Below, in pieces: positions 37,086-47,398 of a DNA stretch of 64,000 nucleotides (the first letter of the stretch is position 1; every line of letters starts with the position of its first letter). Source of the DNA: Novosphingobium terrae (GTDB lineage Bacteria; Pseudomonadota; Alphaproteobacteria; Sphingomonadales; Sphingomonadaceae). Location: positions 2,046,001 through 2,110,000 of the forward strand of contig NZ_JABVZR010000001.1 of assembly GCF_017163935.1 (NCBI RefSeq), in the 5' to 3' direction. The position numbers and the translations under genes were made by a program. The notes below the pieces were generated by a model, which did no database searches, was not told the origin of the DNA, and worked only from the letters and a program-made list of their open reading frames with translations.

Positions 37086-38474
37086 CTATTCGCCCCCAAG
37101 GATACGGTCAACGAGATTTGGCAGCAGTTGCACGCTTGTATGACGCCCCCCTGCTTCCTTGACCGCGCCGTTCTTGCCGGAGAGCGCTTTATCCTCCGGC
37201 CCGAAGGCATGGGCAAAGCCCAGTTTGGCCGATTCGCGCAGCCGCAAACCCGCATGGGCGACAGGCCGGATTTCGCCCGCCAGCGAGACTTCGCCGAACC
37301 ACACCGCCTCACGCGGCAAAGGCTTTTCCGCCAGCGCCGAAACCAGCGCGGCGGCCACCGCCAGATCGGCGGCGGGGTCCGCCAGCCTGTAGCCGCCCGC
37401 CACATTGAGATAGACTTCCGCGCTGGAGAAATTCAGCCCGCAGCGTGCCTCCAGCACCGCCAGCAGCATGGCGAGGCGCCCATTATCCCAACCCACCACC
37501 GCGCGGCGGGGCGTGGCGCCCGATTGCAGCCTCACGATCAGCGCCTGAATTTCCACCAGCACCGGGCGCGTGCCCTCCATCGCCGGGAAGACCGCGCTGC
37601 CCGCAATGGTGTTTTCCCGGCCCGACAGGAACAGCAGCGAAGGATTGCCGACTTCGGCCAGACCATGGCCTTCCATGGCGAACACACCGATTTCATCGAC
37701 GGGGCCGAAGCGGTTCTTCAGATTGCGCAGGATGCGGTATTGGTGGCTGCGCTCACCCTCGAAGGCCATGACCACATCGACCATATGCTCAAGCACGCGC
37801 GGCCCCGCGATGCTGCCATCCTTGGTGACATGGCCCACCAGCACCAGCGCCGTGCCATTCTCCTTGGCATAGCGGATCAGTTCGAAGGCACAGCCGCGCA
37901 CTTGGGAAACCGTGCCCGGAGCGCCCTCGATCTGGTCGGAATGCATGCACTGGATCGAATCGATCACCAGCAGCGCCGGCGCATCCATATCGCCCAGCGT
38001 GGTGAGAATATCGCGTACCGATGTGCTGGCGGCCAGCTTGATCGGCGCGGCGGCCACGCCCAGCCTTTCGGCGCGCAGGCGGATCTGGCCGGTGGCCTCC
38101 TCGCCGCTGATGTAGACGGCAAGGCCGCCCGCTTGCGCCACCTTGGCGCTGGCCTGAAGCAGCAGGGTCGATTTGCCGATGCCCGGATCGCCGCCCATCA
38201 GGATCGCGCTGCCCGGCACAAGACCGCCGCCCAGCGCGCGGTCGAATTCATCGATGCCCGTCGAGCGCCGGACCAGCGCCTTGCCCGGCATATCCAGCGG
38301 CTCGAAGCTGATCGCCCTGCCGCCGCTGGAGAGGTCATGCTTGGCCGAGAAGACCGTTGCCGGGGCCTCCTCGGTCAGCGTGTTCCACTCGCCGCAATCG
38401 ACGCATTGCCCCTGCCAGCGGTTGGTGACACTGCCACAGGAAGAACAGACGAAGCGACGTTTGGGTTTGGCCAT
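37086..38474 (-). CDS. radA: DNA repair protein RadA
   Basis: A 462-residue RecA-like ATPase that drives branch migration during recombinational repair. The N-terminal zinc finger has Cys pairs CSSCG and CVDCG. The ATPase core has Walker A GDPGIGKST, Walker B region LLVIDSIQCM, and the RadA-specific KNRFG motif (NLKNRFGPVDEIGVF). The C-terminal Lon-protease-like domain includes YLNVAGGYRLADPAADLAVA. Gene order dnaJ-radA-cvpA is common in alphaproteobacteria. Confidence 0.96.
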   Translation of the reverse strand: MAKPKRRFVCSSCGSVTNRWQGQCVDCGEWNTLTEEAPATVFSAKHDLSSGGRAISFEPLDMPGKALVRRSTGIDEFDRALGGGLVPGSAILMGGDPGIGKSTLLLQASAKVAQAGGLAVYISGEEATGQIRLRAERLGVAAAPIKLAASTSVRDILTTLGDMDAPALLVIDSIQCMHSDQIEGAPGTVSQVRGCAFELIRYAKENGTALVLVGHVTKDGSIAGPRVLEHMVDVVMAFEGERSHQYRILRNLKNRFGPVDEIGVFAMEGHGLAEVGNPSLLFLSGRENTIAGSAVFPAMEGTRPVLVEIQALIVRLQSGATPRRAVVGWDNGRLAMLLAVLEARCGLNFSSAEVYLNVAGGYRLADPAADLAVAAALVSALAEKPLPREAVWFGEVSLAGEIRPVAHAGLRLRESAKLGFAHAFGPEDKALSGKNGAVKEAGGRHTSVQLLPNLVDRILGGE

Positions 38475-38517
38475 AAGGCCTGCGTAATGAGAACGAATTG
38501 AGAACGCAAGCGCGGAT

Positions 38518-39654
38518 TTATTCGCGCATATCGTTCCAGGCGTCCTTGATGCGGTTGAAGAAGCCCTTCACCTCGGGGCATTCATCGCCGGTCTCAGTGC
38601 CCTGAAATTCGCGCAGCAATTCCTTCTGGCGAGCCGAAAGGCGTGTCGGCGTTTCCACCGCCACTTCCACCACCAGATCGCCGATCCCGCGACCGTTGAG
38701 CACCGGCATGCCCGCCCCGCGCTTGCGCAGTTGCTTGCCAGACTGGATGCCCGCCGGGATCTCGATCTCATGCACCTTGCCGTCGAGGCCAGGAATCTCG
38801 ATCGAGCCGCCCAGCGCGGCGGTGGTGAAGCTGATCGGCGCGCGCGTCAGCAGCGTGGTGCCATCGCGCTCGAACACCTTGTGGCGCTTCACATGGAGGA
38901 AGATGTAGAGATCGCCCGGAGGCGAACCGAAAGGCCCGGCCTCACCCTTGCCGGTCAGGCGGATGCGCGTGCCGGTGTCGACGCCCGCCGGGATTGAGAC
39001 CTCCAGCTTCTGCTTCTGATCGACGCGACCTTCGCCACCGCAGGCACGGCAGGGCTTCTCGATCACTTCACCGCGACCGTGACAGGTGGGGCAGGTGCGC
39101 TCCACCATGAAGAAGCCCTGATTGGCGCGGACCTTGCCGTGGCCGCCGCACAGGTTGCAGCGGCGCGCGCCGGTGCCGGGCTCGGCGCCCTTGCCGTGGC
39201 AAGGCTCGCAGGTGGTGGAAACTTCGATCTCGATCTCGACGTCCTTGCCATGGAAGGCTTCGTCGAGGCCGATTTCCAGATCATAGCGCAGATCGGCACC
39301 GCGACGCGCCTGCTGGCGTCCGCCGCCGCCGCCGAAGGCGCTGCCGAAGATCGTCTCGAAAATATCGCCAATGTCGCCAAATTCGGCGCCCTGACCGCCA
39401 AAGCCACCACCACCGGGGCCGCCATTCTGGAAAGCGGCATGGCCGAAGCGGTCATAGGCGGCGCGCTTCTGGGGGTCTTTCAGGCAGTCGTAAGCCTCGC
39501 TGATCTCCTTGAACTTCGCCTCGGAGTCCTTGCAGCCCGGGTTGCGGTCCGGGTGGAACTTCATCGCCAGCTTGCGATATGACGTCTTGAGCGTCGCATC
39601 ATCGGCTTCGCGGGTGACTTCCAGCAATTCGTAATAATCGACCTGCGTCGACAT
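38518..39654 (-). CDS. dnaJ: Chaperone DnaJ
   Basis: Hsp40 co-chaperone, 378 residues. The J domain has the essential HPD in KFHPDRNPG. A Gly/Phe-rich stretch follows (GGPGGGGFGGQG). Four CxxCxGxG zinc repeats are intact: CEPCHGKG, CNLCGGHG, CPTCHGRG and CRACGGEG. The substrate-binding C-domains end with EVKGFFNRIKDAWNDMRE. It stimulates DnaK ATPase and delivers unfolded clients. It follows dnaK in the same direction, separated by a strong hairpin that may lower its expression relative to dnaK. Confidence 0.97.
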   Translation of the reverse strand: MSTQVDYYELLEVTREADDATLKTSYRKLAMKFHPDRNPGCKDSEAKFKEISEAYDCLKDPQKRAAYDRFGHAAFQNGGPGGGGFGGQGAEFGDIGDIFETIFGSAFGGGGGRQQARRGADLRYDLEIGLDEAFHGKDVEIEIEVSTTCEPCHGKGAEPGTGARRCNLCGGHGKVRANQGFFMVERTCPTCHGRGEVIEKPCRACGGEGRVDQKQKLEVSIPAGVDTGTRIRLTGKGEAGPFGSPPGDLYIFLHVKRHKVFERDGTTLLTRAPISFTTAALGGSIEIPGLDGKVHEIEIPAGIQSGKQLRKRGAGMPVLNGRGIGDLVVEVAVETPTRLSARQKELLREFQGTETGDECPEVKGFFNRIKDAWNDMRE

Positions 39655-39727
39655 GGGCTTTCCTTCGGGATCAGTTCAGCGCGGATGTCGGCAACTTCAG
39701 TTGCCTCACCGGAAATGCATACAAACA

Positions 39728-39761
39728 GGCCCGCCACGCCACTTGACCGGCGTGGCGGGCC
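39728..39761 (-). terminator. Strong hairpin between dnaK and dnaJ
   Basis: GGCCCGCCACGCC (39728-39740) and GGCGTGGCGGGCC (39749-39761) form a perfect 13-bp stem with loop ACTTGACC. On the minus strand it is followed by TGTTTGTATG. It may act as a partial terminator that sets the dnaK:dnaJ ratio. Confidence 0.7.
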
Positions 39762-39786
39762 CACTTTTCACGTTAAGGCCTGCGGA

Positions 39787-41700
<1,914 letters not shown>

Positions 41701-41791
41701 AGTTCTTCCGTCCTCATGTCGCTGTGTGACACCGCCTGTCCAAAGGCCCCCGCATGCGCGGCAGACCGGTTTGGCGGCTCTTTGACGAAGG

Positions 41792-41822
41792 GGCATATAG
41801 GAGTGGTTTGCCACCCGACAAG
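41792..41822 (-). promoter_or_regulatory. Possible heat-shock (RpoH) promoter of dnaK
   Basis: On the minus strand CTTGTC (41822-41817) is followed after 16 bases by CTATATGCC (41800-41792), resembling the alphaproteobacterial sigma-32 pattern of CTTG and a C-rich CYTATNT box. The distance to the dnaK start is about 90 bases. Confidence 0.4.
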
Positions 41823-41941
41823 GGCTTTTGGGCAGCTAATCGGTGATGACTGCCAGCTATTTGGTCCATGATTTGGTTACCAGCGCTTGGCGCGGGGCCT
41901 GTCACAGTCTAGCAGAGGGCCCGTCAGGAGATTTGCAGAAG

Positions 41942-42463
41942 ATGTTTATCGCGCGCTTTACCCTCCCCCTGCTCGCGCTGGCGAGCCTTGCCGCCTGCCA
42001 CAAGGGCGAAGAGGCCCCCACCTCCGCCGCAGTCAGCGAAAGCGCGGCCGCCCCCACGCCGACAGCGGAAAATACCGCGCCATCGGGCCGCCTTGTGCTG
42101 CCCGTGATCCCGGGCCGCCCTGCCGCCGCCTATGTGACTTGGTGCAACACCGGCCCGGCGCCTGTGACCATCACCGGCGTGGTGATCTCCTCCGCCAAGA
42201 CCGCCGAGATGCACGAGACCAAGGGCACCGAAATGGCGCCCCTGCCCCGCCTGAAGCTTGATCCCGGTGACAGCACGAATTTCGCGCCCGGCGGGCGGCA
42301 TGTGATGGTCTTCGGCCTGCGCAAGACAGTGAAGGCGGGCGATTCCATCGGTTTCAAGCTGGTGCTGGAAGATGGCCGCAGGCTGGTCGGCTCGCTCAAG
42401 GTCGAGGCTGCCGGGGCGACGCCTGAAGCCGCGCATGACGATATGGCCGGGATGAAGATGTAA
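41942..42463 (+). CDS. PCuAC-family periplasmic copper chaperone, lipoprotein
   Basis: A 173-residue protein; AGGAG at 41926-41930 fixes the ATG at 41942. The signal ends in the lipobox LAAC, so it should be lipid-anchored. The PCuAC (DUF461) fold is indicated by ISSAKTAEMHET and GGRHVMVFGLRKTVKAGDSI, whose Met and His residues form the Cu(I) site; MAGMKM at the C-terminus adds Met/His ligands. Such proteins deliver copper to cytochrome oxidase. Its TAA stop is part of the left inverted repeat of the repeat element downstream. Confidence 0.88.
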   Translation: MFIARFTLPLLALASLAACHKGEEAPTSAAVSESAAAPTPTAENTAPSGRLVLPVIPGRPAAAYVTWCNTGPAPVTITGVVISSAKTAEMHETKGTEMAPLPRLKLDPGDSTNFAPGGRHVMVFGLRKTVKAGDSIGFKLVLEDGRRLVGSLKVEAAGATPEAAHDDMAGMKM

Positions 42464-42738
42464 GGTTTGAAGAAAAGGGAAAGTGCGAGGGTGTTACACC
42501 CTCGCGCTCCCATTATTGTCTGCGTGGCGTGCAGGGTTCGGACATAGAGCAACATCGCTGCGCCGCAGGCAGAAATTGCCAGCACAGATCAATCATTGAT
42601 GATTGAAGGCCTGCGGCGCTTTCCGCTGCGCAGGTGGAGAGGCGGGGCGCTCCGCTTCGGCGCAACTGCCCTTTCGTCGGGAGACGTAACGGGGGTGCAG
42701 GGGGCGTAACGCCCCCTGCTTCTACCCCTTCAAACCTT
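42462..42738. repeat. Dispersed double-hairpin repeat, copy A
   Basis: The element fills the gap between two convergent stop codons. It is bounded by a perfect 11-base inverted repeat AAGGTTTGAAG (42462-42472) / CTTCAAACCTT (42728-42738). Hairpin 1 pairs GCGAGGGTGT with ACACCCTCGC (42485-42505). Hairpin 2 pairs GCAGGGGGCG with CGCCCCCTGC around TAA (42697-42719). The left block continues with GCAACATCGCTGCGCCGCAG, shared with copies B and C. Only this copy has an internal 11-base inverted repeat, GCGCCGCAGGC (42560-42570) with GCCTGCGGCGC (42609-42619). Confidence 0.85.
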
Positions 42739-42998
42739 TAGCAATCCACGCGATGCTCATTGCCGTCGCGATCATGACGATAGCAATAGCCATCGTTCTT
42801 ATGCACGGTCGAGCCGATCAGAGCGCCCGCAGCCGCGCCGATCGCCGCGCCGGTAACGACATTGCCGCCCGCCACGCCCGAGATCACCGCGCCCGCGCCC
42901 GCGCCGCCCAGAGCGCCTTCGCCGCCATAGTTATGGGCACAACCGCCAAGGGCAAGCGCCCCGCCAGCGATCATCGATAAAATCAACGTTCTGGTCAT
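42738..42998 (-). CDS. Glycine-zipper lipoprotein
   Basis: An 86-residue protein; GGAGGA upstream decides the ATG at 42998 over an in-frame ATG four codons earlier. The lipobox is LGGC. The core is a glycine-zipper two-helix segment (GALGGAGAGAVISGVAGGNV, TGAAIGAAAGALIGSTVH) as in the 17-kDa antigen family of outer-membrane lipoproteins. A short tail has two Cys (YCYRHDRDGNEHRVDC) that may form a disulphide. Envelope role, not further defined. Confidence 0.85.
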   Translation of the reverse strand: MTRTLILSMIAGGALALGGCAHNYGGEGALGGAGAGAVISGVAGGNVVTGAAIGAAAGALIGSTVHKNDGYCYRHDRDGNEHRVDC

Positions 42999-43076
42999 GA
43001 TATCCTCCATCCTATGATGGAGATATGACCTACGGCGCGGGATGTTCCACCCGCGCCGGGGCTCGCTATGGGCCTT

Positions 43077-43634
43077 TTAGTCGGGCTTCTTGGCCACGGC
43101 GACCATGGCCGGGCGCAGCAGTCGGTCCTTGATGGTGTAGCCGTGCTGCAGCACCTGAATGATCGTGCCGGGCTCGGCCTCGGCATGGGGGATTTCGATC
43201 ATCGCCTGATGCTGATTGGGGTCGAGGGGCAGGCCCTGAGCCGCAACCTTCTGGATGGCGTTCTGGTTGAACACCTTGTCCAGCTCGCGCGTGGTGGCCT
43301 CGATGCCCGCCACCAGCGGCTTGAGCTTCTCGTCGTCGCGTAGCTCCTGCGAGATCGAATCGAGGGCGCGCGACAGATTGTCGGCCACGCTCAGAATGTC
43401 GCGGGCGAAGCTGGTGCTGGCATAGGCGCGGGCGTCGGCGATGTCCTTTTCCAGACGGCGGCGCACGTTCTGCGTCTCGGCGCGGGCGTAGAGCACCTCC
43501 TGCTTGGCCGCTTCCAGATCGTTTTCCAGCGTCGCGATTCGGCTGTCCTGCTCGGCATTCACGCCGGGGGCAGCGCCCTCCACGCCTGCGTCCTTCGAGG
43601 ATTCGCTGGCGGCCTGGAAGATGTCCTCATTCAT
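43077..43634 (-). CDS. grpE: Nucleotide exchange factor GrpE
   Basis: A 185-residue homodimeric exchange factor that releases ADP from DnaK. The N-terminal long coiled-coil region reads ATLENDLEAAKQEVLYARAE and TQNVRRRLEKDIADARAYAS; the beta-domain has NQHQAMIEIPHAEAEPGTII and the conserved LQHGYTIKDRLLRPAMVAV. It starts 14 bases after hrcA and forms an operon with it. Confidence 0.97.
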   Translation of the reverse strand: MNEDIFQAASESSKDAGVEGAAPGVNAEQDSRIATLENDLEAAKQEVLYARAETQNVRRRLEKDIADARAYASTSFARDILSVADNLSRALDSISQELRDDEKLKPLVAGIEATTRELDKVFNQNAIQKVAAQGLPLDPNQHQAMIEIPHAEAEPGTIIQVLQHGYTIKDRLLRPAMVAVAKKPD

Positions 43635-43648
43635 ATCATTGCCTTCAT

Positions 43649-44692
43649 TTATCGGATCAGTCGGCCCAGACTCTGGGCGGTGAAATCCACCATGGGGACG
43701 ACTCGCGCATAATTCAACCGTGTCGGCCCGATCACACCGACCACGCCGACCACCCGGCCTTCGCGATCACGGTAGGGAGAAGCGATCACGGATGAGCCGG
43801 AAAGGGCGAAAAGCCGGTTCTCGGCGCCGATGAAAATGCGGGTCGATTCGGCTTCACGGGCAAGGTCCAGCATCTGGGCGACGGACTGCTTGCTTTCCAG
43901 ATCATCGATCAGGGATCGCACGCGCTCCAGATCACCCAGCGCATTGTCGTCCAGCAGATTGGCCTGCCCCCGCACGATCAGCACCGGGCGGCGCTGGGCG
44001 TCCTGACTCCAGACGGCAAGGCCTCGGTTGACCAGATCGGCGCTGGCGGCATCCAGAGCGCTCTGGCCCGAGGCGATCTGCGTCTGCATCAGCCGCGCCG
44101 CCTCCCCAAGCGTGCGTCCCGCCAGATGGGCGGTGATATAGTTGGAAGCCTCTTCCAGAGCGCCGGGCGGCAGGCCTGCGGGCAGTTCAACGATGCGGTT
44201 CTCGATCCCGCCATCCTGCCCGACCAGCACCGCCAGAGCACGCCCCGGCGAAAGCGGCACCAGCGTCACCTGCGCCAGCAAAGGCTCATGCGCAGGCACC
44301 ATCACCACGCCTGCGCAGGCCGAAAGATCGGAGAGCGCGGCGCTAGTAGCCGCCAAAGCAGCTTCAATCGGGCCGGGCTCGGTCAGGCTGCGTTCGATGG
44401 CCTCGCGCTCTTCCCGCGTGGGCTGGGACATCTGCATCATGCCATCGACGAACAGGCGCAGGCCCACTTCTGTCGGCATGCGGCCCGCGCTGGTATGCGG
44501 TTGGCTCAGCAGCCCCTGCCCTTCAAGATCGGCCAGCACGCTGCGGATCGAGGCGGGCGAGAGGTTCAGCTCTCCCCCACCCGCCAGCGTGCGAGAACCC
44601 ACGGGCTGGCCGGTCGTCAGATAGCCTTCGACCACCCGGCGAAAGATCTCGCGGGCGCGGGTGGTCAGTTCGGTGACGGGCAGGCTGTGCAT
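43649..44692 (-). CDS. hrcA: Heat-inducible transcription repressor HrcA
   Basis: A 347-residue repressor that normally binds CIRCE elements and is refolded by GroEL. The start at 44692 begins MHSLPVTELTTRAREIFRRV. The winged helix reads TGQPVGSRTLAGGGELNLSP and ASIRSVLADLEGQGLLSQPH, with the conserved TSAGRMPTEVGLRLFVDGMM. The C-terminal GVVGVIGPTRLNYARVVPMV is the family signature. It heads the hrcA-grpE operon. I found no CIRCE in this window; its targets (groESL) are probably elsewhere. Confidence 0.96.
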   Translation of the reverse strand: MHSLPVTELTTRAREIFRRVVEGYLTTGQPVGSRTLAGGGELNLSPASIRSVLADLEGQGLLSQPHTSAGRMPTEVGLRLFVDGMMQMSQPTREEREAIERSLTEPGPIEAALAATSAALSDLSACAGVVMVPAHEPLLAQVTLVPLSPGRALAVLVGQDGGIENRIVELPAGLPPGALEEASNYITAHLAGRTLGEAARLMQTQIASGQSALDAASADLVNRGLAVWSQDAQRRPVLIVRGQANLLDDNALGDLERVRSLIDDLESKQSVAQMLDLAREAESTRIFIGAENRLFALSGSSVIASPYRDREGRVVGVVGVIGPTRLNYARVVPMVDFTAQSLGRLIR

Positions 44693-44704
44693 AGTGCATC
44701 TTTC

Positions 44705-44724
44705 ATGGGGCAGAGGGGCCCCAT
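44705..44724 (-). promoter_or_regulatory. Palindrome upstream of hrcA
   Basis: ATGGGGC (44705-44711) and GCCCCAT (44718-44724) form a perfect 7-bp inverted repeat with a 6-base spacer, 13 bases before the hrcA start. It does not match CIRCE. It could be an autoregulatory site or a leader hairpin that affects translation. Confidence 0.4.
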
Positions 44725-44834
44725 TTGCAACGCCGGGCATCCGTGATGCACGGTCATTTAATAACACCGGGGCTGGCCATTTCCGGGCGCGAGTATTAGA
44801 GCCGCGCCAAACCGCTTCATAAGGACCAAACCCT

Positions 44835-45548
44835 ATGCGCCCATCCGGCCGCGCCGCAGACGAAATGCGCAGCATCGAGATCGTCACCAACTTCACCAAG
44901 CATGCCGAAGGCAGCGTGCTGGTCAGCTTTGGCGACACCAAGGTGCTGGTCACCGCCAGCGTGGAAGAGCGCGTGCCGCCGTTCCTGCGCGGCAAGGGCG
45001 AAGGCTGGGTGACGGCGGAATATTCGATGCTGCCCCGCGCCACCCACACGCGCGGCCAGCGTGAAGCCGCCAAGGGCAAGCAGAGCGGCCGCACGCAGGA
45101 AATCCAGCGCCTGATCGGCCGCTCGCTGCGCGCTGTCACGGATCTGAAGAAGCTGGGCGAGCGCCAGATCACCCTCGACTGCGACGTGATCCAGGCCGAT
45201 GGCGGCACCCGCACCGCCGCCATCAGCGGCGCATGGGTCGCGCTGCGTCTGGCCGTCAACGGGTTGATCGCCAAGGGCCTGATCACCGAAGACCCGCTGA
45301 CCCGCAAGGTCGCCGCTGTCTCCTGCGGCATCACCAAGGGCACGCCGGTGCTGGATCTCGACTACATCGAGGACAGCAGCGCCGACGCTGACGCCAATTT
45401 CGTGCTGATCGAGGGCGGCCATATCGCCGAGGTGCAGGCCACCGCCGAGGGCGCGACCTATGATGAGGAAGGCCTGCTGCGCCTGCTGCGTCTGGCCCGC
45501 ATCGGCTGCGACCGCATTTTCGCCGCTCAGGCCGAAGCGGTCGCCTGA
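44835..45548 (+). CDS. rph: Ribonuclease PH
   Basis: A phosphorolytic 3'-5' exoribonuclease that trims tRNA 3' ends, 237 residues. Landmarks are [16 protein letters not shown], the [20 protein letters not shown] loop, the [20 protein letters not shown] and LIGRSLRAV segments that bind phosphate and RNA, and the conserved [19 protein letters not shown]. It is divergent from hrcA across 142 bases and is followed by rdgB, a common pairing. Confidence 0.97.
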   Translation: MRPSGRAADEMRSIEIVTNFTKHAEGSVLVSFGDTKVLVTASVEERVPPFLRGKGEGWVTAEYSMLPRATHTRGQREAAKGKQSGRTQEIQRLIGRSLRAVTDLKKLGERQITLDCDVIQADGGTRTAAISGAWVALRLAVNGLIAKGLITEDPLTRKVAAVSCGITKGTPVLDLDYIEDSSADADANFVLIEGGHIAEVQATAEGATYDEEGLLRLLRLARIGCDRIFAAQAEAVA

Positions 45549-45560
45549 CAAATTGGCTCT

Positions 45561-45586
45561 GAACGGCGGGTGTGATCCCGCCGTTC
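45561..45586 (+). terminator. Hairpin between rph and rdgB
   Basis: GAACGGCGGG (45561-45570) and CCCGCCGTTC (45577-45586) form a perfect 10-bp stem with loop TGTGAT. It is followed by TTAC only, so it may be partial, letting some transcripts continue into rdgB. Confidence 0.65.
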
Positions 45587-45615
45587 TTACAGAATAAGAC
45601 TTCCGGGAGAGATGC

Positions 45616-46236
45616 ATGTCGAGATTGCACGGTCAGCTGGTGATCGCCACGCATAATCCGGGCAAGCTGCGCGAGATTTCCGCGCTGCTGGCCCCTTACG
45701 GCGTGGAATGCGTCTCTGCCGGAGACCTCGGGCTGGATGAGCCCGAGGAAATCCACGACAATTTTATCGAAAACGCGCTGCTCAAGGCCCGCTACGCCAC
45801 CGAGAAATCGGGCCTGCCCGCGCTGGCCGATGATTCGGGCCTCTGCGTGGAAGCTCTGGGCGGTCGCCCCGGCGTCTACACCGCCGACTGGGCCGAGCGT
45901 CACTGGTACGAGGGCCCCGAAGGCCGCGACTGGTTTATGGCCATGGGCAAGGTCGAAGGCCTGCTGTGCGAGCAAGGCCCCGATGTGGGCCGCGCCGCCC
46001 ATTTCGCCTGCGTGCTGGCGATCACCTGGCCCGATGGCGTCCATGCCGTCTATGAGGGCCGCGCCGATGGCAAGCTGACATGGCCGCCGCGCGGCAAGCT
46101 GGGCTTCGGCTTCGACCCCGTCTTCGTGCCGCTGGGCCATGAGCAGACCTTCGCGGAACTCGATCCCACCGAGAAGAACCGCATCAGCCACCGCTCCGAC
46201 GCTTTCGCCAAGCTGGTGGCCGACCAGTTCGGGTGA
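45616..46236 (+). CDS. rdgB: XTP/dITP diphosphatase (RdgB/HAM1)
   Basis: A 206-residue house-cleaning enzyme that hydrolyses ITP, dITP and XTP to keep deaminated purines out of DNA and RNA. The N-terminal nucleotide-binding motif is IATHNPGKLREI. The metal-binding segment LPALADDSGLCVEALGG and the C-terminal ISHRSDAF are intact. It is followed after 13 bases by hemW. Confidence 0.95.
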   Translation: MSRLHGQLVIATHNPGKLREISALLAPYGVECVSAGDLGLDEPEEIHDNFIENALLKARYATEKSGLPALADDSGLCVEALGGRPGVYTADWAERHWYEGPEGRDWFMAMGKVEGLLCEQGPDVGRAAHFACVLAITWPDGVHAVYEGRADGKLTWPPRGKLGFGFDPVFVPLGHEQTFAELDPTEKNRISHRSDAFAKLVADQFG

Positions 46237-46249
46237 TATTTAGAGGTCT

Positions 46250-47398
46250 ATGGCGCGCGCACTCTACATCCACTGGCCCTTCTGCCTGAAGAAATGCCCC
46301 TATTGTGACTTCAACAGCCACGTCCGCGATGGGGTGGATCATGAACTATGGCAGCGCTCCCTGCTGGCCGATATGGAGCGCGAGGCCGGGATCGCTGGCG
46401 GGGAAACGCTGACCAGCATTTTCTTCGGCGGCGGCACGCCTTCCTTGATGCCGCCTGCCTTGGTGGCCGCCCTGCTGGAACGTGCAGAACAGCTTTGGGG
46501 CTTCGACTCCGGCATCGAGATCACGCTGGAAGCCAATCCCTCCAGCGTCGAGGCGGCGAAGTTTGCAGCTCTCGCCAGTGCAGGCGTCAACCGCGTGTCG
46601 CTGGGCGTGCAGGCGCTGGATGACAAGGCACTAAAATTCCTCGGCCGCCTGCATGGTGTGGATGAGGCCTTGGCCGCGCTGGATGTGGCGCAGCGCCATT
46701 TCGCACGCACCAGCTTCGATCTGATCTATGCCCGCCCCAACCAGAGCATGGTCGACTGGGAAGCCGAACTGACCCGCGCCCTGTCCTTCGGCACCGATCA
46801 CCTCTCGCTCTACCAACTGACCATCGAGCCCGGCACGCGCTTCGAGCGCCTCGTGCGCGATGGCGCTTTCGCCCCGCTGGAGGACGATCCGGCAGCGGAC
46901 CTCTTCACCCTCACCCGCCAGATCACGGCGGCCCACGGCCTGCCCGCCTATGAGGTGAGCAACCACGCCCGCCCCGGCCAGCAAAGCCGCCACAACCTCG
47001 CCTATTGGCGCTATCAGGATTACGCCGGGATCGGCCCCGGAGCGCATGGCCGCCGCCACGCCACCGCCACCACGCGCCACAAGAAGCCGGAAAACTGGCT
47101 CTCCGCCATCGAGGCCCAAGGCGACGGCATTCAGGAAGCCCGCCAGCTCTCCATCCGCGAACAGGCCGCCGAGGCCATGCTGATGGGCCTGCGTCTGGCC
47201 GAGGGTGTCGATCTGGCGGCGCTCTCCACGCGCTTTGGCCTCACATCCGACGAACTGGCCGCCCCCGCCCGCCTTGCCTTGTACGAACGGCAAGGGCTGG
47301 TGTGGAGCGACGGCCCACGCATCGGCGTCACCGAGCCCGGCATGCTGGTGCTGAACGCGCTGATCGGCGAACTCGTCCCCACGGAACTGGTGGTGTGA
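46250..47398 (+). CDS. hemW: Radical SAM haem chaperone HemW
   Basis: A 382-residue radical SAM protein of the HemN/HemW family. The [4Fe-4S] motif is FCLKKCPYCDFN (CxxxCxxC). Further landmarks are SIFFGGGTPSLMPP, ITLEANPSS, NRVSLGVQALDD and SFDLIYARPNQS. The tail lacks features of coproporphyrinogen dehydrogenase HemN, so haem delivery rather than coproporphyrinogen oxidation is the likely role. Its stop overlaps the next gene's GTG by four bases, so the two are translationally coupled. Confidence 0.93.
   Translation: MARALYIHWPFCLKKCPYCDFNSHVRDGVDHELWQRSLLADMEREAGIAGGETLTSIFFGGGTPSLMPPALVAALLERAEQLWGFDSGIEITLEANPSSVEAAKFAALASAGVNRVSLGVQALDDKALKFLGRLHGVDEALAALDVAQRHFARTSFDLIYARPNQSMVDWEAELTRALSFGTDHLSLYQLTIEPGTRFERLVRDGAFAPLEDDPAADLFTLTRQITAAHGLPAYEVSNHARPGQQSRHNLAYWRYQDYAGIGPGAHGRRHATATTRHKKPENWLSAIEAQGDGIQEARQLSIREQAAEAMLMGLRLAEGVDLAALSTRFGLTSDELAAPARLALYERQGLVWSDGPRIGVTEPGMLVLNALIGELVPTELVV

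Noticed and set aside
41701..41941. CIRCE operator before dnaK
   Set aside because: No TTAGCACTC/GAGTGCTAA-like inverted repeat occurs; a sigma-32-like promoter fits better.
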